A stretch of DNA of 35,368 nt from Actinomycetota bacterium. Lineage in GTDB: Bacteria > Armatimonadota > SYMT01. This document shows, piece by piece, positions 8,784-17,792 of the stretch; the stretch's first letter is position 1; each line of letters begins with the position of its first letter. The notes under the pieces are model-generated. The model was not told the origin of the DNA. It was given only the letters and a program-made list of their open reading frames with translations, and made no database searches. The position numbers and the translations under genes are program-made. The stretch covers positions 1-35,368 of the forward strand of contig SYKE01000052.1 of NCBI GenBank assembly GCA_005798285.1, written 5' to 3'.

Positions 8784-9110
8784 ATGAAGCGGACAGAGGG
8801 TGCAGGAGTTTTGCCGGGCCTGGAAGACGCCGGCGTTCGGCGAGCGCGACGGGAGACCGAAGCCGATTTGCAGCGTCGGTACGACCAGCTTCGCGATCGC
8901 GCTTTGCGCATGTCGCGATGGCTCGACAGCCCCGAGGCGCAGGCGTTCGATCCGGTAGAGTGGGATGCGCGTCACCGGCGCTACTCCGGAGTGCTTGAAG
9001 CGATGCGCCGGCTCGGCGACCGGCTGCGCCCCACCTCGCTTCGGTCCCGCGGGGAACAGTTGTCGGGCGACGATCTTCGAGACGAGCTGCTGGAGTTGAT
9101 GGTGGCCTGA
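8784..9110 (+). CDS. Small charged alpha-helical protein, putatively SOS-regulated
   Basis: A 108-residue protein of unknown function starting at ATG 8784, with GGGAG about 7 nt upstream. The open frame extends further 5', but that stretch contains the promoter and operator, so the short form is preferred. It is very rich in Arg, Glu, Asp and Leu and is predicted almost wholly helical: a helix around residues 22-48 (ETEADLQRRYDQLRDRALRM), a short linker (SPEAQAFDPVEWD), a second helix around 60-82 (RRYSGVLEAMRRLGDRL) and a C-terminal helix (DDLRDELLELM). There is no Cys, no signal peptide and no membrane segment. It stands alone between a divergent gene and the cupin operon 99 nt downstream. 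Its link to the LexA-like operator is the only hint of a role, namely the DNA-damage response. Confidence 0.65.
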   Translation: MKRTEGAGVLPGLEDAGVRRARRETEADLQRRYDQLRDRALRMSRWLDSPEAQAFDPVEWDARHRRYSGVLEAMRRLGDRLRPTSLRSRGEQLSGDDLRDELLELMVA

Positions 9111-9174
9111 CGCCCGCGTCGGGGGGACCCATCCCCCTCCCGATTGTGCGATACTCCCCCGGAAACGTGCTTTT

Positions 9175-9194
9175 GGCCGGTATCAAAACCGGCC
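9175..9194 (+). other. Short inverted repeat upstream of the cupin gene
   Basis: GGCCGGT (9175-9181) and ACCGGCC (9188-9194) form a perfect 7-bp stem with a six-base loop, ending 6 nt before the ribosome binding site of the cupin gene. No T-run follows on either strand, so it is not a canonical terminator. It could be an operator or an mRNA leader hairpin; nothing else supports either use. Confidence 0.35.
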
Positions 9195-9209
9195 CCACCG
9201 GGGGAGCGC

Positions 9210-9650
9210 ATGGCGGGTGTAGTAGAGGATCTGAAGAGTCGGGTAGAGGGCGGGGACGGGATTTCCGTCATCCGAGGCGACCTCCGCTGGCGTAAGTGGA
9301 ACGGCATCGAGTACAACACCGGGCTCTCCGCCAAGAATGTGGGCTCGAAGGAACTCTCCATGAACGTCGCCACCATCCCTCCGTCGGGGGTGGCGTTTGC
9401 TCACATCCACGTCGACTTCGAGGTGATGCTCTACATCCTTCACGGCCGAGTCCGGCATGAGTACGGCCCGGGCTGCAAGACCGTGGTGGAAAACTCGGCC
9501 GGCGACTTCATCTTCATCGAGCCGGGTATCCCCCACGAGGTTTTCAACCTGAGCGACACCGAGCCGGTGGTGGCTGTCGTCGCCCGCTCCAGCGCCGAGG
9601 AGTGGGACAACATCATCACCTACGATCGGAACGCCGCGGCAAACGCCTGA
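9210..9650 (+). CDS. Single-domain cupin protein
   Basis: A 146-residue cupin, a small beta-barrel that binds a metal and often acts as an isomerase, dioxygenase or sugar-binding protein. Cupin motif 1 is FAHIHVDFEVMLYILHGRV (H-x-H-x3-E and the later Gly) and motif 2 is GDFIFIEPGIPHEVFN (Pro-Gly-x-x-His-x3-Asn), so the full metal-binding set of two His, Glu and His is present. The ATG at 9210 has GGGGAG just upstream; the open frame extends to 9144 without a better start. It is the first gene of a five-gene run (9210-13326) of small-molecule oxidoreductase and isomerase genes, which suggests action on a sugar-derived or organic-acid substrate. The exact reaction cannot be assigned. Confidence 0.88.
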   Translation: MAGVVEDLKSRVEGGDGISVIRGDLRWRKWNGIEYNTGLSAKNVGSKELSMNVATIPPSGVAFAHIHVDFEVMLYILHGRVRHEYGPGCKTVVENSAGDFIFIEPGIPHEVFNLSDTEPVVAVVARSSAEEWDNIITYDRNAAANA

Positions 9651-9700
9651 TCGCTGGTTCGCCGGACTTCAGGCCGGATGCTGTCGAGAGTAGGGAACCG

Positions 9701-10762
9701 TTGAGCAGCAACTATCGAGTGGCCGTGATCGGCTGCGGCCGGCCGCGCACGGAAGATGGCGCCACTGGCTTCGGTATGTCGCACGCGCACGTGCACGGCT
9801 ACCTGGCAACGGGCCGCTGCGAACTTGCCGCGGTGGCCGACATCAGCCGGGAGAACGCCGAGGACTTCGTGGGCCGCTACGGCGGCACAGCCGACGTCTA
9901 TCTGGACTACCACGAGATGCTCGCGGTGGTGAAGCCGGACATCGTGAGCGTCTGCACGTGGCCGCACCTCCACGAGCCGATGGCTCTCGCAGCCATCGGA
10001 GCCGGCGTTCGGGCGGTGCACTGCGAGAAGCCGATGGCCCCAACCTGGGGCGCCGCCCGGCGGATGCACCAGGCCGCCGTCGCCGCGGGAGTCCAGCTCA
10101 CCTTCAACCACCAGCGCCGCTTTCTGGAGCCGTTCCAGACGGCTCGCCGCCTCATCCGTCAGGGCGCTATCGGGACCGTTCAGCGCATAGAGGGCTCGTG
10201 CGGCGACATGATCGATTGGGGCACCCACTGGCTGGACATGTTCTTCTTCTACAACGGGGAGACACCGGCGGAGTGGGTGCTCGGCCAGATCGATCACCGG
10301 CAGGAGAAGCGGATCTTCGGTGTGCCGGTGGAGAGCCAGGGCCTGTGCCAGATCAAGTTCGCCAACGGGGTCCTCGGCCTGCTCTTCACCGGCCACGACG
10401 CGGACATTGGCTGCGCCAACCGGATCATCGGCTCGGAGGGGACACTGGAACTCCACAACTCTCGCCCGCACCTGCGGCTCCAGAACATCCACACGCAGGG
10501 CTGGGTAAGCTACACCACTCAGGAGGGGCTGCACGGCGGCATTGCGATTGACCGCGGTATCGCGGAGCTGGTCCGCAGCCTCGACCAGGGTGTCGAACCC
10601 GAGCTTAGCAGTCACAAGGCGGTCCGGTGTACTGAGGTCATTTTCGCCACCTATGAGTCGAGCCGCCGAAGAGGTCGGGTCGACATCCCCCTCGAAGCCG
10701 AGGACTCGGCGTTCCTTACTCTGCTGGGGAAGGGCGCCTGGGCCGGCAGCGACAACTCGTAG
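9701..10762 (+). CDS. Gfo/Idh/MocA family NAD(P)-dependent oxidoreductase
   Basis: These enzymes oxidise or reduce sugars, inositols and their derivatives. The Rossmann motif is VAVIGCGRP near the start, followed by an insertion with AHVHGYLATG. Then come the nucleotide-binding acidic turn VADIS, the conserved VCTWPHLHEPMALAA, the catalytic-type EKP motif (CEKPMAPTWG) and the C-terminal domain with DWGTHWLDMFFFYNG. The frame is open back to 9602, but homology starts at about 9710. I chose TTG 9701 (353 residues, normal for the family), which lies 50 nt after the cupin gene; the start remains uncertain because the ribosome site is weak. It belongs to the 9210-13326 run and is followed 49 nt later by the isomerase-like gene. 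Confidence 0.92.
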   Translation: MSSNYRVAVIGCGRPRTEDGATGFGMSHAHVHGYLATGRCELAAVADISRENAEDFVGRYGGTADVYLDYHEMLAVVKPDIVSVCTWPHLHEPMALAAIGAGVRAVHCEKPMAPTWGAARRMHQAAVAAGVQLTFNHQRRFLEPFQTARRLIRQGAIGTVQRIEGSCGDMIDWGTHWLDMFFFYNGETPAEWVLGQIDHRQEKRIFGVPVESQGLCQIKFANGVLGLLFTGHDADIGCANRIIGSEGTLELHNSRPHLRLQNIHTQGWVSYTTQEGLHGGIAIDRGIAELVRSLDQGVEPELSSHKAVRCTEVIFATYESSRRRGRVDIPLEAEDSAFLTLLGKGAWAGSDNS

Positions 10763-10811
10763 CTGAGGCAGAGACTCTGATCTCGGCTCAAGCGCACAGG
10801 AGCACAACTTC

Positions 10812-11675
10812 GTGAAGATTGGTTTTCGCATCCCCGGAAAGGCCCGGGAGCTCGGGTTCGATCAACTCTGCGGCTGGGCCGTACGCACGGGCTTCGGCTC
10901 GGTGGACCTGCCGTCGGCCACGGCGGAAAACACCGCCATTGCCCGCGCAGCCGGACTGGAGATCGGAACCGTGGATCTGCCCGCGACCAGAGACCTGATC
11001 AGCGCCGATCCCGCGAAGCAGGCCGCCGGCGCCGAAGCCTGCAAGAAGTCGATCGCCGCGGCTGCGGACAACGGCTGCACGCGAATGTTTTGCGTCTTCG
11101 TGCCCGAGGATCATTCCCGCAAGCGTCGCGACACGTTTGAGACGTGGAGGAGTACGTTTCCCGCCGTCGCCGCCTACGCCGAGGAACGGGGCGTGCGCAT
11201 TGCTATGGAAGGGTGGCCCGGGCCTGGACCCTACTACCCTGCCCTGGGCTGTACGCCTGAAATGTGGCGCGCGATGTTCGAGGCTGTCCCGAGCCCGGCG
11301 TTCGGCCTGAACTTCGACCCGTCACACCTCGTACGGATCGGGGTCAACCCGCTGCGCGCCTTGGATGAGTTCGGCTCCCGAGTGGTTCACGTGCATGGCA
11401 AGGACACCGCGTTCGACGACGAGAGGCTCTACGAGCACGGAAACCTGGGGCCCACCTTCCGGAAGCCCGTCGGTTACAGCGAGAGTTGGTGGCGCTACAC
11501 CATCCCCGGCGAGGGATTGGTGGACTGGTGCCGCCTGATCGGTCGCCTGGAGGACCATGGCTTCAATGATGTGGTGTCGGTGGAGTTGGAAGACTATCGC
11601 TACAACGAAACCTGGTCGCTTCAGGCGGATGGGCTGGCGCGAAGCCATGCTCACCTGTCGCGCTGGGTGCGCTGA
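10812..11675 (+). CDS. Sugar phosphate isomerase/epimerase (xylose isomerase-like TIM barrel)
   Basis: A 287-residue AP-endonuclease-2/xylose-isomerase-like barrel. Probable divalent-metal ligands sit at strand ends: Glu in RIAMEGWPG, Asp/His in LNFDPSHLVRIG, His in VVHVHGKD and Glu in VSVELEDYRY. The order and spacing are typical of the family, which isomerises or epimerises free or phosphorylated sugars and inositol derivatives. The start is GTG 10812 with AGGAG at 10798-10802. Pairing with the Gfo/Idh/MocA gene immediately upstream is a very common arrangement in sugar and inositol catabolism. There is no signal peptide. The substrate is unknown. Confidence 0.92.
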   Translation: MKIGFRIPGKARELGFDQLCGWAVRTGFGSVDLPSATAENTAIARAAGLEIGTVDLPATRDLISADPAKQAAGAEACKKSIAAAADNGCTRMFCVFVPEDHSRKRRDTFETWRSTFPAVAAYAEERGVRIAMEGWPGPGPYYPALGCTPEMWRAMFEAVPSPAFGLNFDPSHLVRIGVNPLRALDEFGSRVVHVHGKDTAFDDERLYEHGNLGPTFRKPVGYSESWWRYTIPGEGLVDWCRLIGRLEDHGFNDVVSVELEDYRYNETWSLQADGLARSHAHLSRWVR

Positions 11676-11695
11676 ACGACCGGTGGGCTGAACCG

Positions 11696-12430
11696 ATGAC
11701 TCTCTCCCCGACGGAGTTGGAGTTCTTTGAGGAGAACGGCTACCTGGTTCGAGAGGATGTAATCTCCCCGGACTGGGTGGCCGAGATCCGCTCGGACCTG
11801 GAGAATCTCCACGAGCGGATGGTGGTCGCGGTCCCCGGCGATGTCCATGTCTCCTGGGAGCACGAGATCGATCCCGGCGTGAAGCGGAAGATCAAGCAGT
11901 TGATGCACGCGGAACTCGTGAGCCCGGCCCTGGATCGCCTGGTGCGGTCAGAGGAAGTGCTGGATGTGGTCGCGGAGTTGTTGGGTCCCGACATCTCGCT
12001 GTACCACTGCAAGCTCTTGATGAAAGCAGCGCGGGAAGGGACCGTGACGCCCTGGCACCAGGACTACTCGTATTGGGTGACCGAAGACAACCGTCCCGCC
12101 ATGCTGAACTGCATGCTGCAGATCGACGACTCCACACCGGAAAACGGCTGCCTGCAGATGGTTCCAGGCACCCATCGGGGCACGTTGTTAGAGCACGACC
12201 GAAAGGCGCAGCCGTTCGGCCTGTTCCTTCCAGGCTACTTCCAGCCACGGGAGGATTCGGTTCCCGTACCGATGCGGGCGGGGAGCGCCATCTTCTTCGG
12301 ACCGCTCATCGTTCACGGATCCGACGCCAACCGCTCAGAGTTCGATCGTCGAGCGGTCACCATCGCGTACAGCCGAACGGGTAATCGCACCAAGAGCACG
12401 CGGGGCGTGCTCCGAGGTTCCACTGAATGA
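11696..12430 (+). CDS. Phytanoyl-CoA dioxygenase (PhyH) family Fe(II)/2-oxoglutarate oxygenase
   Basis: A 244-residue member of the PhyH family, which hydroxylates small molecules using Fe(II), O2 and 2-oxoglutarate. The facial-triad HxD is at about residue 120 (TPWHQDYSYW). The distal His is in IVHGSDANRS and the 2-oxoglutarate-binding Arg follows (FDRRAVTIAYSR). The N-terminal FFEENGYLVREDVISPDWV is characteristic. ATG 11696 lies 20 nt after the isomerase gene, and the TGA overlaps the next gene's ATG (ATGA at 12427-12430), indicating translational coupling. Family members act on osmolytes, alkylphosphonates and lipids; nothing here fixes the substrate. Confidence 0.92.
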   Translation: MTLSPTELEFFEENGYLVREDVISPDWVAEIRSDLENLHERMVVAVPGDVHVSWEHEIDPGVKRKIKQLMHAELVSPALDRLVRSEEVLDVVAELLGPDISLYHCKLLMKAAREGTVTPWHQDYSYWVTEDNRPAMLNCMLQIDDSTPENGCLQMVPGTHRGTLLEHDRKAQPFGLFLPGYFQPREDSVPVPMRAGSAIFFGPLIVHGSDANRSEFDRRAVTIAYSRTGNRTKSTRGVLRGSTE

Positions 12431-13326
12431 CTCTCTCCATCCGTGCAGCCGGGCTGATCGGGGTGGGCGCTGCGTGCTTGAGCCTGCTGGCCGCGAACCC
12501 CTCGCAGGCGTGGTGGCCGAAGGGCCATGCTGTTATCGCAAGGGGCGCTCTCAAGGCTCTCCCGGCCGAAGTCCCGGCGTTCTTTCGCGGCGCGGGTGAA
12601 CTCGTCGGTCACCTCTCCTACGATCCCGATGTGCAGAAGAATCGCGCCACACCCACCCTTCGCGCCGCAGAGGACCCGGAACATTACCTCGACTTCGAGT
12701 TGCTACAGGGGAAGCCGCTTCCCAAAACTCGGTACGACTACTACCGTCTCTGCAGCCAGCTCAAGGTAGACCCGACAAACGCCGGAACGGTCCCCTACTC
12801 CATCACGGAGTGGACGGAAAAGCTGACCGTGGCCTTTGCGGAGCATCGCAAGTGGCCGACGAACATGAGCATCCAAACAAAGTGCCAGTTCTACGCCGGC
12901 ATTCTGGCCCATTATGCCGGCGACGTTTGCATGCCGCTGCACACCACGATTCACTTCGACGGCCGGGCCGGCGCCGACGGCAAGTCGCCCCGCTCAGGCA
13001 TTCACGCACGGCTGGACTCGCTGATCGAGCGGCTGGATTTGAAGCCGGAGCAACTGGCGATGCAGCAAAAGCCGGCGGCGATCCCGGACCTGTTCGCCGG
13101 CGTGATGGCGCAAATCGAGAACAGCCGGAGCCGGATCGATCGATCCTATGAGTTGGAACCCAGGTTGCCGCCGCAAAACGAACGTGAAGCCTGGACCCCC
13201 AATCCGGAAGCCCGGGAATTCGGGATCGAACGCGGAAGAGAATCGGTCCGCTTCCTGGCCTCGCTCTACCTCACCGCGTGGAAGAACTCGGAGAAGCTGC
13301 CTCTGCCTTCCTGGCTTCAGCGGTAG
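12427..13326 (+). CDS. Secreted S1/P1 nuclease - zinc phospholipase C superfamily protein
   Basis: A 299-residue exported enzyme of the trinuclear-zinc S1/P1 nuclease / phospholipase C fold. A signal peptide (residues 1-28) ends SQA, leaving Trp29 as the mature N-terminus. In this superfamily the N-terminal Trp itself binds zinc, and His34 falls at mature position 6 as in P1 nuclease. Further ligand candidates follow in order: Asp in LSYDPD, His/Asp in DPEHYLDFE, H-x3-D in ILAHYAGDVCMPLH and H-x3-D in GIHARLDSLIE. The set looks complete, so the protein is probably active on nucleic acids or phosphodiesters in the periplasm or outside the cell. Its start overlaps the PhyH stop (ATGA). Its cellular location differs from the metabolic genes it follows, so co-transcription need not mean a shared pathway. 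Confidence 0.88.
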   Translation: MTLSIRAAGLIGVGAACLSLLAANPSQAWWPKGHAVIARGALKALPAEVPAFFRGAGELVGHLSYDPDVQKNRATPTLRAAEDPEHYLDFELLQGKPLPKTRYDYYRLCSQLKVDPTNAGTVPYSITEWTEKLTVAFAEHRKWPTNMSIQTKCQFYAGILAHYAGDVCMPLHTTIHFDGRAGADGKSPRSGIHARLDSLIERLDLKPEQLAMQQKPAAIPDLFAGVMAQIENSRSRIDRSYELEPRLPPQNEREAWTPNPEAREFGIERGRESVRFLASLYLTAWKNSEKLPLPSWLQR

Positions 13327-13346
13327 CTTGTCCTCTCAACCCGGTA

Positions 13347-13376
13347 GAGATCCTCGCCCGGTCAGGCGAGGATCTC
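13347..13376. terminator. Perfect 12-bp hairpin between convergent genes (probable bidirectional terminator or 3'-end stabiliser)
   Basis: GAGATCCTCGCC (13347-13358) and GGCGAGGATCTC (13365-13376) are exact complements around a six-base loop. The element starts 21 nt after the stop of the nuclease gene and includes the last codons and stop of the DUF1501 gene. No T-run follows on either strand, so intrinsic termination would be non-canonical. Confidence 0.55.
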
Positions 13377-14828
13377 ACTGATGGGATGCCCGTGGTCGAT
13401 CTCCAGCCGCTGTCGACCCGGCACGTCCAGCAGCTTCGGCTCCAGGCCAAGCTGGTGCAGAATGGTAGCGTGGATGTCGGTGACGTAGTGCCGATCCACA
13501 GTCGCATGGAAGCCGATCTCGTCGGTAGCGCCGTGGGCCACGCCGCCTTTGACGCCCCCTCCGGCAAGCCAGACCGAGAATCCGTACGGGTGGTGGTCGC
13601 GCCCATCTCCCAACTGCGCTCCTGGAGTTCGGCCGAACTCGCTGGCCCACACCACGAGGGTGTCGTCGAGCATCCCACGCTGCTTGAGGTCCTTCAGCAG
13701 GCCGCCGATGGGCTTATCCACCTGGCCGCAGAGCTTGGTGTGTCCGGCTTTCAGACCCGAATGGGCATCCCACGCGCCTGCGCCGCCGTTGTTGCCATGG
13801 TAGATCTGGATGAACCGCACCCCGCGCTCGGCCATTCGTCGGGCCGCCAGGCACAGTTCTCCGAACGGTCGGGTCGCATCCTGATCCAGCCCGTAGAGAG
13901 AGCGGATGTGGGCGGATTCGTTCTCGAGCCGCATGACGTCCGGCACAGCGGTCTGCATCCGGTAGGCAAGCTCATAGGACTTGATGCGAGCGGTAAGCGC
14001 CGGGTCGTCCGGATAGCGGATCTGCGCCTGCCGGTTCAGCTTCGCGACCAGGTCGAACTCCGCAGCCTGTTCCTCGACGAAGCGATCCTTGCCGGGCGTC
14101 GCAAAGGGCAGCGGCGCGCGGGGGTCGACCTGCATCCGCACTCCCGCGTGCTCCGGGCCTAGATAGTTGGATCCATGCCCCATCACACCGCCGCAGCAGT
14201 CCGCCAGTGGCGTGCCAAGCACGACGAACTGAGGCAGGTTTTCATTCAGCGTACCGAGGCCGTAGTGCACCCATGAACCCAGCGTCGGATAGCCGCCCTC
14301 CAGCGAGTGTCGCCCCGTCATGAATTGAAGCTGGGCTCCGTGGTTGTTGTCCGTAGTCCACATCGACCGCACGATCGCCAGATCGTCGGCGGAGGATGCG
14401 ACGTTCGGCCACCAATCGCTGATCTCGAGCCCGCTCTCCCCCCACTTCCTGAAGGGCACCTGGAGGGGATAGAGCTTGGGGTGGACCGTGTGCAGCCCCG
14501 CAATCACCTCCCGAAGGTTTTCCTTGAGGTAAGGGGACTTCAGCGTATCCGCATAGGGGGTCTCTTCGATCGTCTTGCCGGCGTACCTGTTCAGTTCCGG
14601 CTTGGGATCGAAGCTCTCCATGTGGCTCGTGCCGCCGATCATGAAGAGGAAAATGACGCGCTTCGCCTTTGCCGGCGCATGCGGGCGGCCGTCCGGTCGA
14701 GGGTTGCCCTCGGCGGCGTAGCCATCCCTGAACAGCATCGAGGAAAGGGCGACCCCGGTGAAGCCCATGCCGGTGTCGGCGAGAAACGTTCGGCGGGTAA
14801 TCCCCGCGCATTCGCGTCGGTCGGTCAT
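13362..14828 (-). CDS. DUF1501 family protein, Tat-exported, sulfatase-like fold
   Basis: A 488-residue DUF1501 protein. The N-terminus has a twin-arginine signal ([20 protein letters not shown]), implying folded export. The family resembles the alkaline phosphatase/sulfatase superfamily: [22 protein letters not shown] at the start of the mature part, [19 protein letters not shown] in the position of the sulfatase active-site loop, and [14 protein letters not shown] near the C-terminus. ATG 14828 is 58 nt after the PSCyt1/PSD1 gene. This pairing is highly conserved in Planctomycetes, Verrucomicrobia and Acidobacteria, where it is thought to act in extracellular polymer handling, but the activity is not known. 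Its 3' end carries half of the 12-bp hairpin. Confidence 0.95.
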   Translation of the reverse strand: MTDRRECAGITRRTFLADTGMGFTGVALSSMLFRDGYAAEGNPRPDGRPHAPAKAKRVIFLFMIGGTSHMESFDPKPELNRYAGKTIEETPYADTLKSPYLKENLREVIAGLHTVHPKLYPLQVPFRKWGESGLEISDWWPNVASSADDLAIVRSMWTTDNNHGAQLQFMTGRHSLEGGYPTLGSWVHYGLGTLNENLPQFVVLGTPLADCCGGVMGHGSNYLGPEHAGVRMQVDPRAPLPFATPGKDRFVEEQAAEFDLVAKLNRQAQIRYPDDPALTARIKSYELAYRMQTAVPDVMRLENESAHIRSLYGLDQDATRPFGELCLAARRMAERGVRFIQIYHGNNGGAGAWDAHSGLKAGHTKLCGQVDKPIGGLLKDLKQRGMLDDTLVVWASEFGRTPGAQLGDGRDHHPYGFSVWLAGGGVKGGVAHGATDEIGFHATVDRHYVTDIHATILHQLGLEPKLLDVPGRQRLEIDHGHPISEILA

Positions 14829-14886
14829 GGCAGTCGGTCCTCGGGTCGGAACGGTAGGGCAGCAGTCGCCGGCATGACGTGAAAGA

Positions 14887-17673
14887 TCATCGCACGGTCA
14901 CAAAGTCGTTGTGGTTGAACAGCACGTGGATCAGGCTCTCCCGCGCCCGCTGAGCCGGATCGATAGAGGCCTTCACCGGCGCCGGGGCGCCGGACTCGAT
15001 CGGCGTCAACCGGGCGGTGTCCGTCAGGCGGCTGCTCTGCTCCTGGAGGAACCGCGCACAGTCCCGCCGCTCCGCCGCAGACGCAGCGCGGTTGAGGATG
15101 GACACGAACGCCGTGTCGATGAACCGCTCCGCCGCATGATCGGATCGGCCGACATCCTCCCACAGCTTCGCCGCGAGCGTCCGCGACATGGCGATGGAGA
15201 GTGGGCTGTTCGCCAGCGCCAGCGCCTGCTGCGGCACAATGCTCTCTGCCCGTTCGTAGCACTCGGCGACGTTCGCCTGATCGAATATCTGGAGGAACTC
15301 GACGTTCTTCTCCATCGACTGCCGGAAGTAAATCGACCGGCGCGGCCGGGTGAGGGCGTCGTCCTGATCATACTCCGGACCGCCCTGCGTCAGATCGAGC
15401 TTCCCGGCGATGGAAAGGAGGCTATCCCGCACCGACTCGGCTTCCAGACGGCGGGAATTCATCCGCCAGAGAAGCCGGTTCTCGGGATCTTTCGCCAGCG
15501 CGGCCGGATCGGAAGTCGTGTCCATTCGATAGGCGCTGCTCGTGACGATGAGGCGGTGGAGCGACTTCATCTTCCATCGCGAGCCATCCATCAACTCCGC
15601 CGCGAGCCAATCGAGCAGGGCCGGGTTTGTGGGAGCTCGTCCAGCTCGGCCGAAGTCAAAGGTGGAGGGGACGAGCGCCGAACCGAAGTGGCGCAGCCAC
15701 ATGTGGTTGGCCGCCACACGTGCGGCGAGCGGATTCGTGCGATCCGTGATCCATCGTGCCAGCGCCAGACGGCGGCCCGTTGACTCCCCGGGGTAGATCT
15801 TCAGTCCGCGTCCCGTGTAGTTCGCGTCCAACGGCTTCGCCAGGGCGAGCCGCGCTGCTTCGAGCGCCTTTCGTGCATTGTCCCGGCGAGTTGTGGCCGC
15901 GGCGCGCTGCTTTGCGGCGGCAGGCTCCGATGCGCGCTGCAGGGCGAACTCCGCCGCCGCCCATTCCGCTTCCGCCGCAGCGACCGCCGACTTGCGCTGA
16001 AGCCCCACGGCGCGCTCCGCTGCGGCTTTCCATTCGGGCGTGTTCTTCTTCCCGTCCGCCTCCAGGCGTTCCACCTCCAGCAACGCAACCAACGCCCCCT
16101 CCGACGCCTCGGCAGCAGCCGTCCGGCTCTCGGCCGAAGCAACCCCACGGGCGTCACCGGTCTCCCGGGCCGTCGTCTCGTCGGTGCGGGCGGCGAGAAC
16201 CGCCGCGCGTGCATCGCGTTGAAGCTGATCGAGGACGAACGGTCGCCGGTCCGGCGCCTGCTCCGACATCGGCAGCCTCACGGGCGCCGGCTTGAACGCC
16301 GGGCCGCCGAGGAGCGAGGGGGTTGACGGGAGCGCCTTCTGAGTCTTGTCCGGCTTTCGATCATCACCCATCAGGAACATAAAGGTCTCGGCCCCCGGCT
16401 CCGCATCGAAGGCTCTTGAGAGCCCGTCGCGCTCCAGGCTCATCTCCCCCGGCACCCGATCCTGCCGGATGTCGAACGGCTCGAACACGGCGCGGAAGTT
16501 GTAGTACTCCTTCATGGAGATGGCGTCGAACTTGTGATCGTGACAGCGTGCGCAGTTGAGCGTGACTCCAAGGAACGCCTTACCCGTGTGTTCGATCAGC
16601 TTGGTAAGCGTTTCGTGGCGGGAGAACTTGTACCAGTTCCGCACCAGGAACCCGGTTGCCGGGAGCACTTCCGGATCGCCGGGCGCCAGTTCATCACCGG
16701 CGAGCATCTCGTGGACCATGCGGTCGTACGGTTTGTCCTCATTCACGGAGCGCACGATCCAATCCCGCCAGCGCCAGATGTGCGGTTGACTGTTCCTGAC
16801 CTCGGCCTTGTAGCCGTCCCAATCGGAGTAGCGCCACACGTCCATCCAGTGCCGACCCCACCGTTCGCCGTACTGAGGGCGGGCCAGCAGATGGTCGACC
16901 ACCTTCTCATAGGCGTTCGGCGAACGATCGGCGAGGAAGGCGGAGAGCTCCGTGGGGGTCGGCGGCAGGCCGATCAGGTCCAGGTACACACGCCTGAGGA
17001 GGGTCTCTTTCGGCGCTTCCGGGCGGGGCTTCAATCCGGCCCGCTCCCGCTCTGCGGCGACAAAGACGTCAATGGGATTTCGCACCCAAGCCACATCGCG
17101 CACTTTCGGGAGTGTGGGCCGGCTCACGACCTCAAACGGCCGCCAGCGGTACGACGGCAGCCGCTGCGCCAGGCGACGCTTCAACTCGGGAACCCGCTTC
17201 AACTCCACGGCGGTCGGACGGTCCGCCTTTCGCCCCGGATGGTGATCGGCGAGGAGTTCCACCTCGTTCGGCACGCCGTCGCCGTCGCTGTCCTCTCCCG
17301 CCGCCATAGACAGTCGATCCGCGATGTCGCGTTTGGGGCCGCCGGGTCTTTCGCTGACAAGCGCCATCAGCCGAGCCCCGTAGGCGTTATGCGGCTTCCC
17401 GATCGAGGCATTGAACACCGGCTCGGCGCTTTTGTCCGGCGCATGGCACGTGTCGCAACCGCGAAGCCTCAGCGACAGCAGCGGACCGTAGCGGTCCTGC
17501 ATCGCCTTCAGGTTGGCGGGGTTCGCATCGGCCGGCCCGACGGCGACGCCGAGCGCCAGCAGACCCACGGTTAGGAGTTGAGACGAGTTGATGGAGGGCA
17601 TGGCAGGAGTGGAGACCTTTGAATCAGTGGGACGCCGACGAAGCCCCACCGGTTGCACCTCAGGTTTCCCCAT
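14887..17673 (-). CDS. PSCyt1 - DUF1549 - DUF1553 (PSD1) multidomain cytochrome-like protein
   Basis: A 928-residue exported protein. The hydrophobic signal segment is at about residues 28-50 ([21 protein letters not shown]). A c-type haem motif follows ([10 protein letters not shown]), then a calcium-loop-like [14 protein letters not shown]. The DUF1549 domain (about 195-400) includes [34 protein letters not shown] and a second haem-type motif ([15 protein letters not shown]). Residues about 480-610 are an Ala/Glu/Arg-rich helical, probably coiled-coil insert. The DUF1553 domain (about 625-900) has the conserved [19 protein letters not shown] and [22 protein letters not shown] 17673 has GGAG 9 nt upstream; ATG 17601 would give a shorter signal peptide but lacks a ribosome site. 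It is partnered with the DUF1501 gene downstream. The reaction is unknown; a redox role at the cell surface is usually inferred. Confidence 0.93.
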   Translation of the reverse strand: MGKPEVQPVGLRRRPTDSKVSTPAMPSINSSQLLTVGLLALGVAVGPADANPANLKAMQDRYGPLLSLRLRGCDTCHAPDKSAEPVFNASIGKPHNAYGARLMALVSERPGGPKRDIADRLSMAAGEDSDGDGVPNEVELLADHHPGRKADRPTAVELKRVPELKRRLAQRLPSYRWRPFEVVSRPTLPKVRDVAWVRNPIDVFVAAERERAGLKPRPEAPKETLLRRVYLDLIGLPPTPTELSAFLADRSPNAYEKVVDHLLARPQYGERWGRHWMDVWRYSDWDGYKAEVRNSQPHIWRWRDWIVRSVNEDKPYDRMVHEMLAGDELAPGDPEVLPATGFLVRNWYKFSRHETLTKLIEHTGKAFLGVTLNCARCHDHKFDAISMKEYYNFRAVFEPFDIRQDRVPGEMSLERDGLSRAFDAEPGAETFMFLMGDDRKPDKTQKALPSTPSLLGGPAFKPAPVRLPMSEQAPDRRPFVLDQLQRDARAAVLAARTDETTARETGDARGVASAESRTAAAEASEGALVALLEVERLEADGKKNTPEWKAAAERAVGLQRKSAVAAAEAEWAAAEFALQRASEPAAAKQRAAATTRRDNARKALEAARLALAKPLDANYTGRGLKIYPGESTGRRLALARWITDRTNPLAARVAANHMWLRHFGSALVPSTFDFGRAGRAPTNPALLDWLAAELMDGSRWKMKSLHRLIVTSSAYRMDTTSDPAALAKDPENRLLWRMNSRRLEAESVRDSLLSIAGKLDLTQGGPEYDQDDALTRPRRSIYFRQSMEKNVEFLQIFDQANVAECYERAESIVPQQALALANSPLSIAMSRTLAAKLWEDVGRSDHAAERFIDTAFVSILNRAASAAERRDCARFLQEQSSRLTDTARLTPIESGAPAPVKASIDPAQRARESLIHVLFNHNDFVTVR

Positions 17674-17792
17674 TTCCTACCACTCCGCGCTGCCGATCCC
17701 GTGGACGCTGCCCGGCTGCGTCCGACACCACTCCGGAACCGCTGGGCCGGGATGGCGTCACGATGGCCCCCACCCACCCGGGGAATGGCGGT

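Noticed and set aside
9175-9194. Hairpin before the cupin gene as a terminator of the small SOS gene
   Set aside because: No T-run follows on the plus strand, so it is listed only as an inverted repeat.
9620-10831. 403-residue minus-strand ORF
   Set aside because: It is antisense to the Gfo/Idh/MocA gene, low in complexity and rich in His/Val/Ala/Arg, as expected for a shadow frame in GC-rich DNA.
16534-17574. 346-residue plus-strand ORF opposite PSCyt1/PSD1
   Set aside because: It is antisense to a protein with strong domain motifs, and itself shows none.
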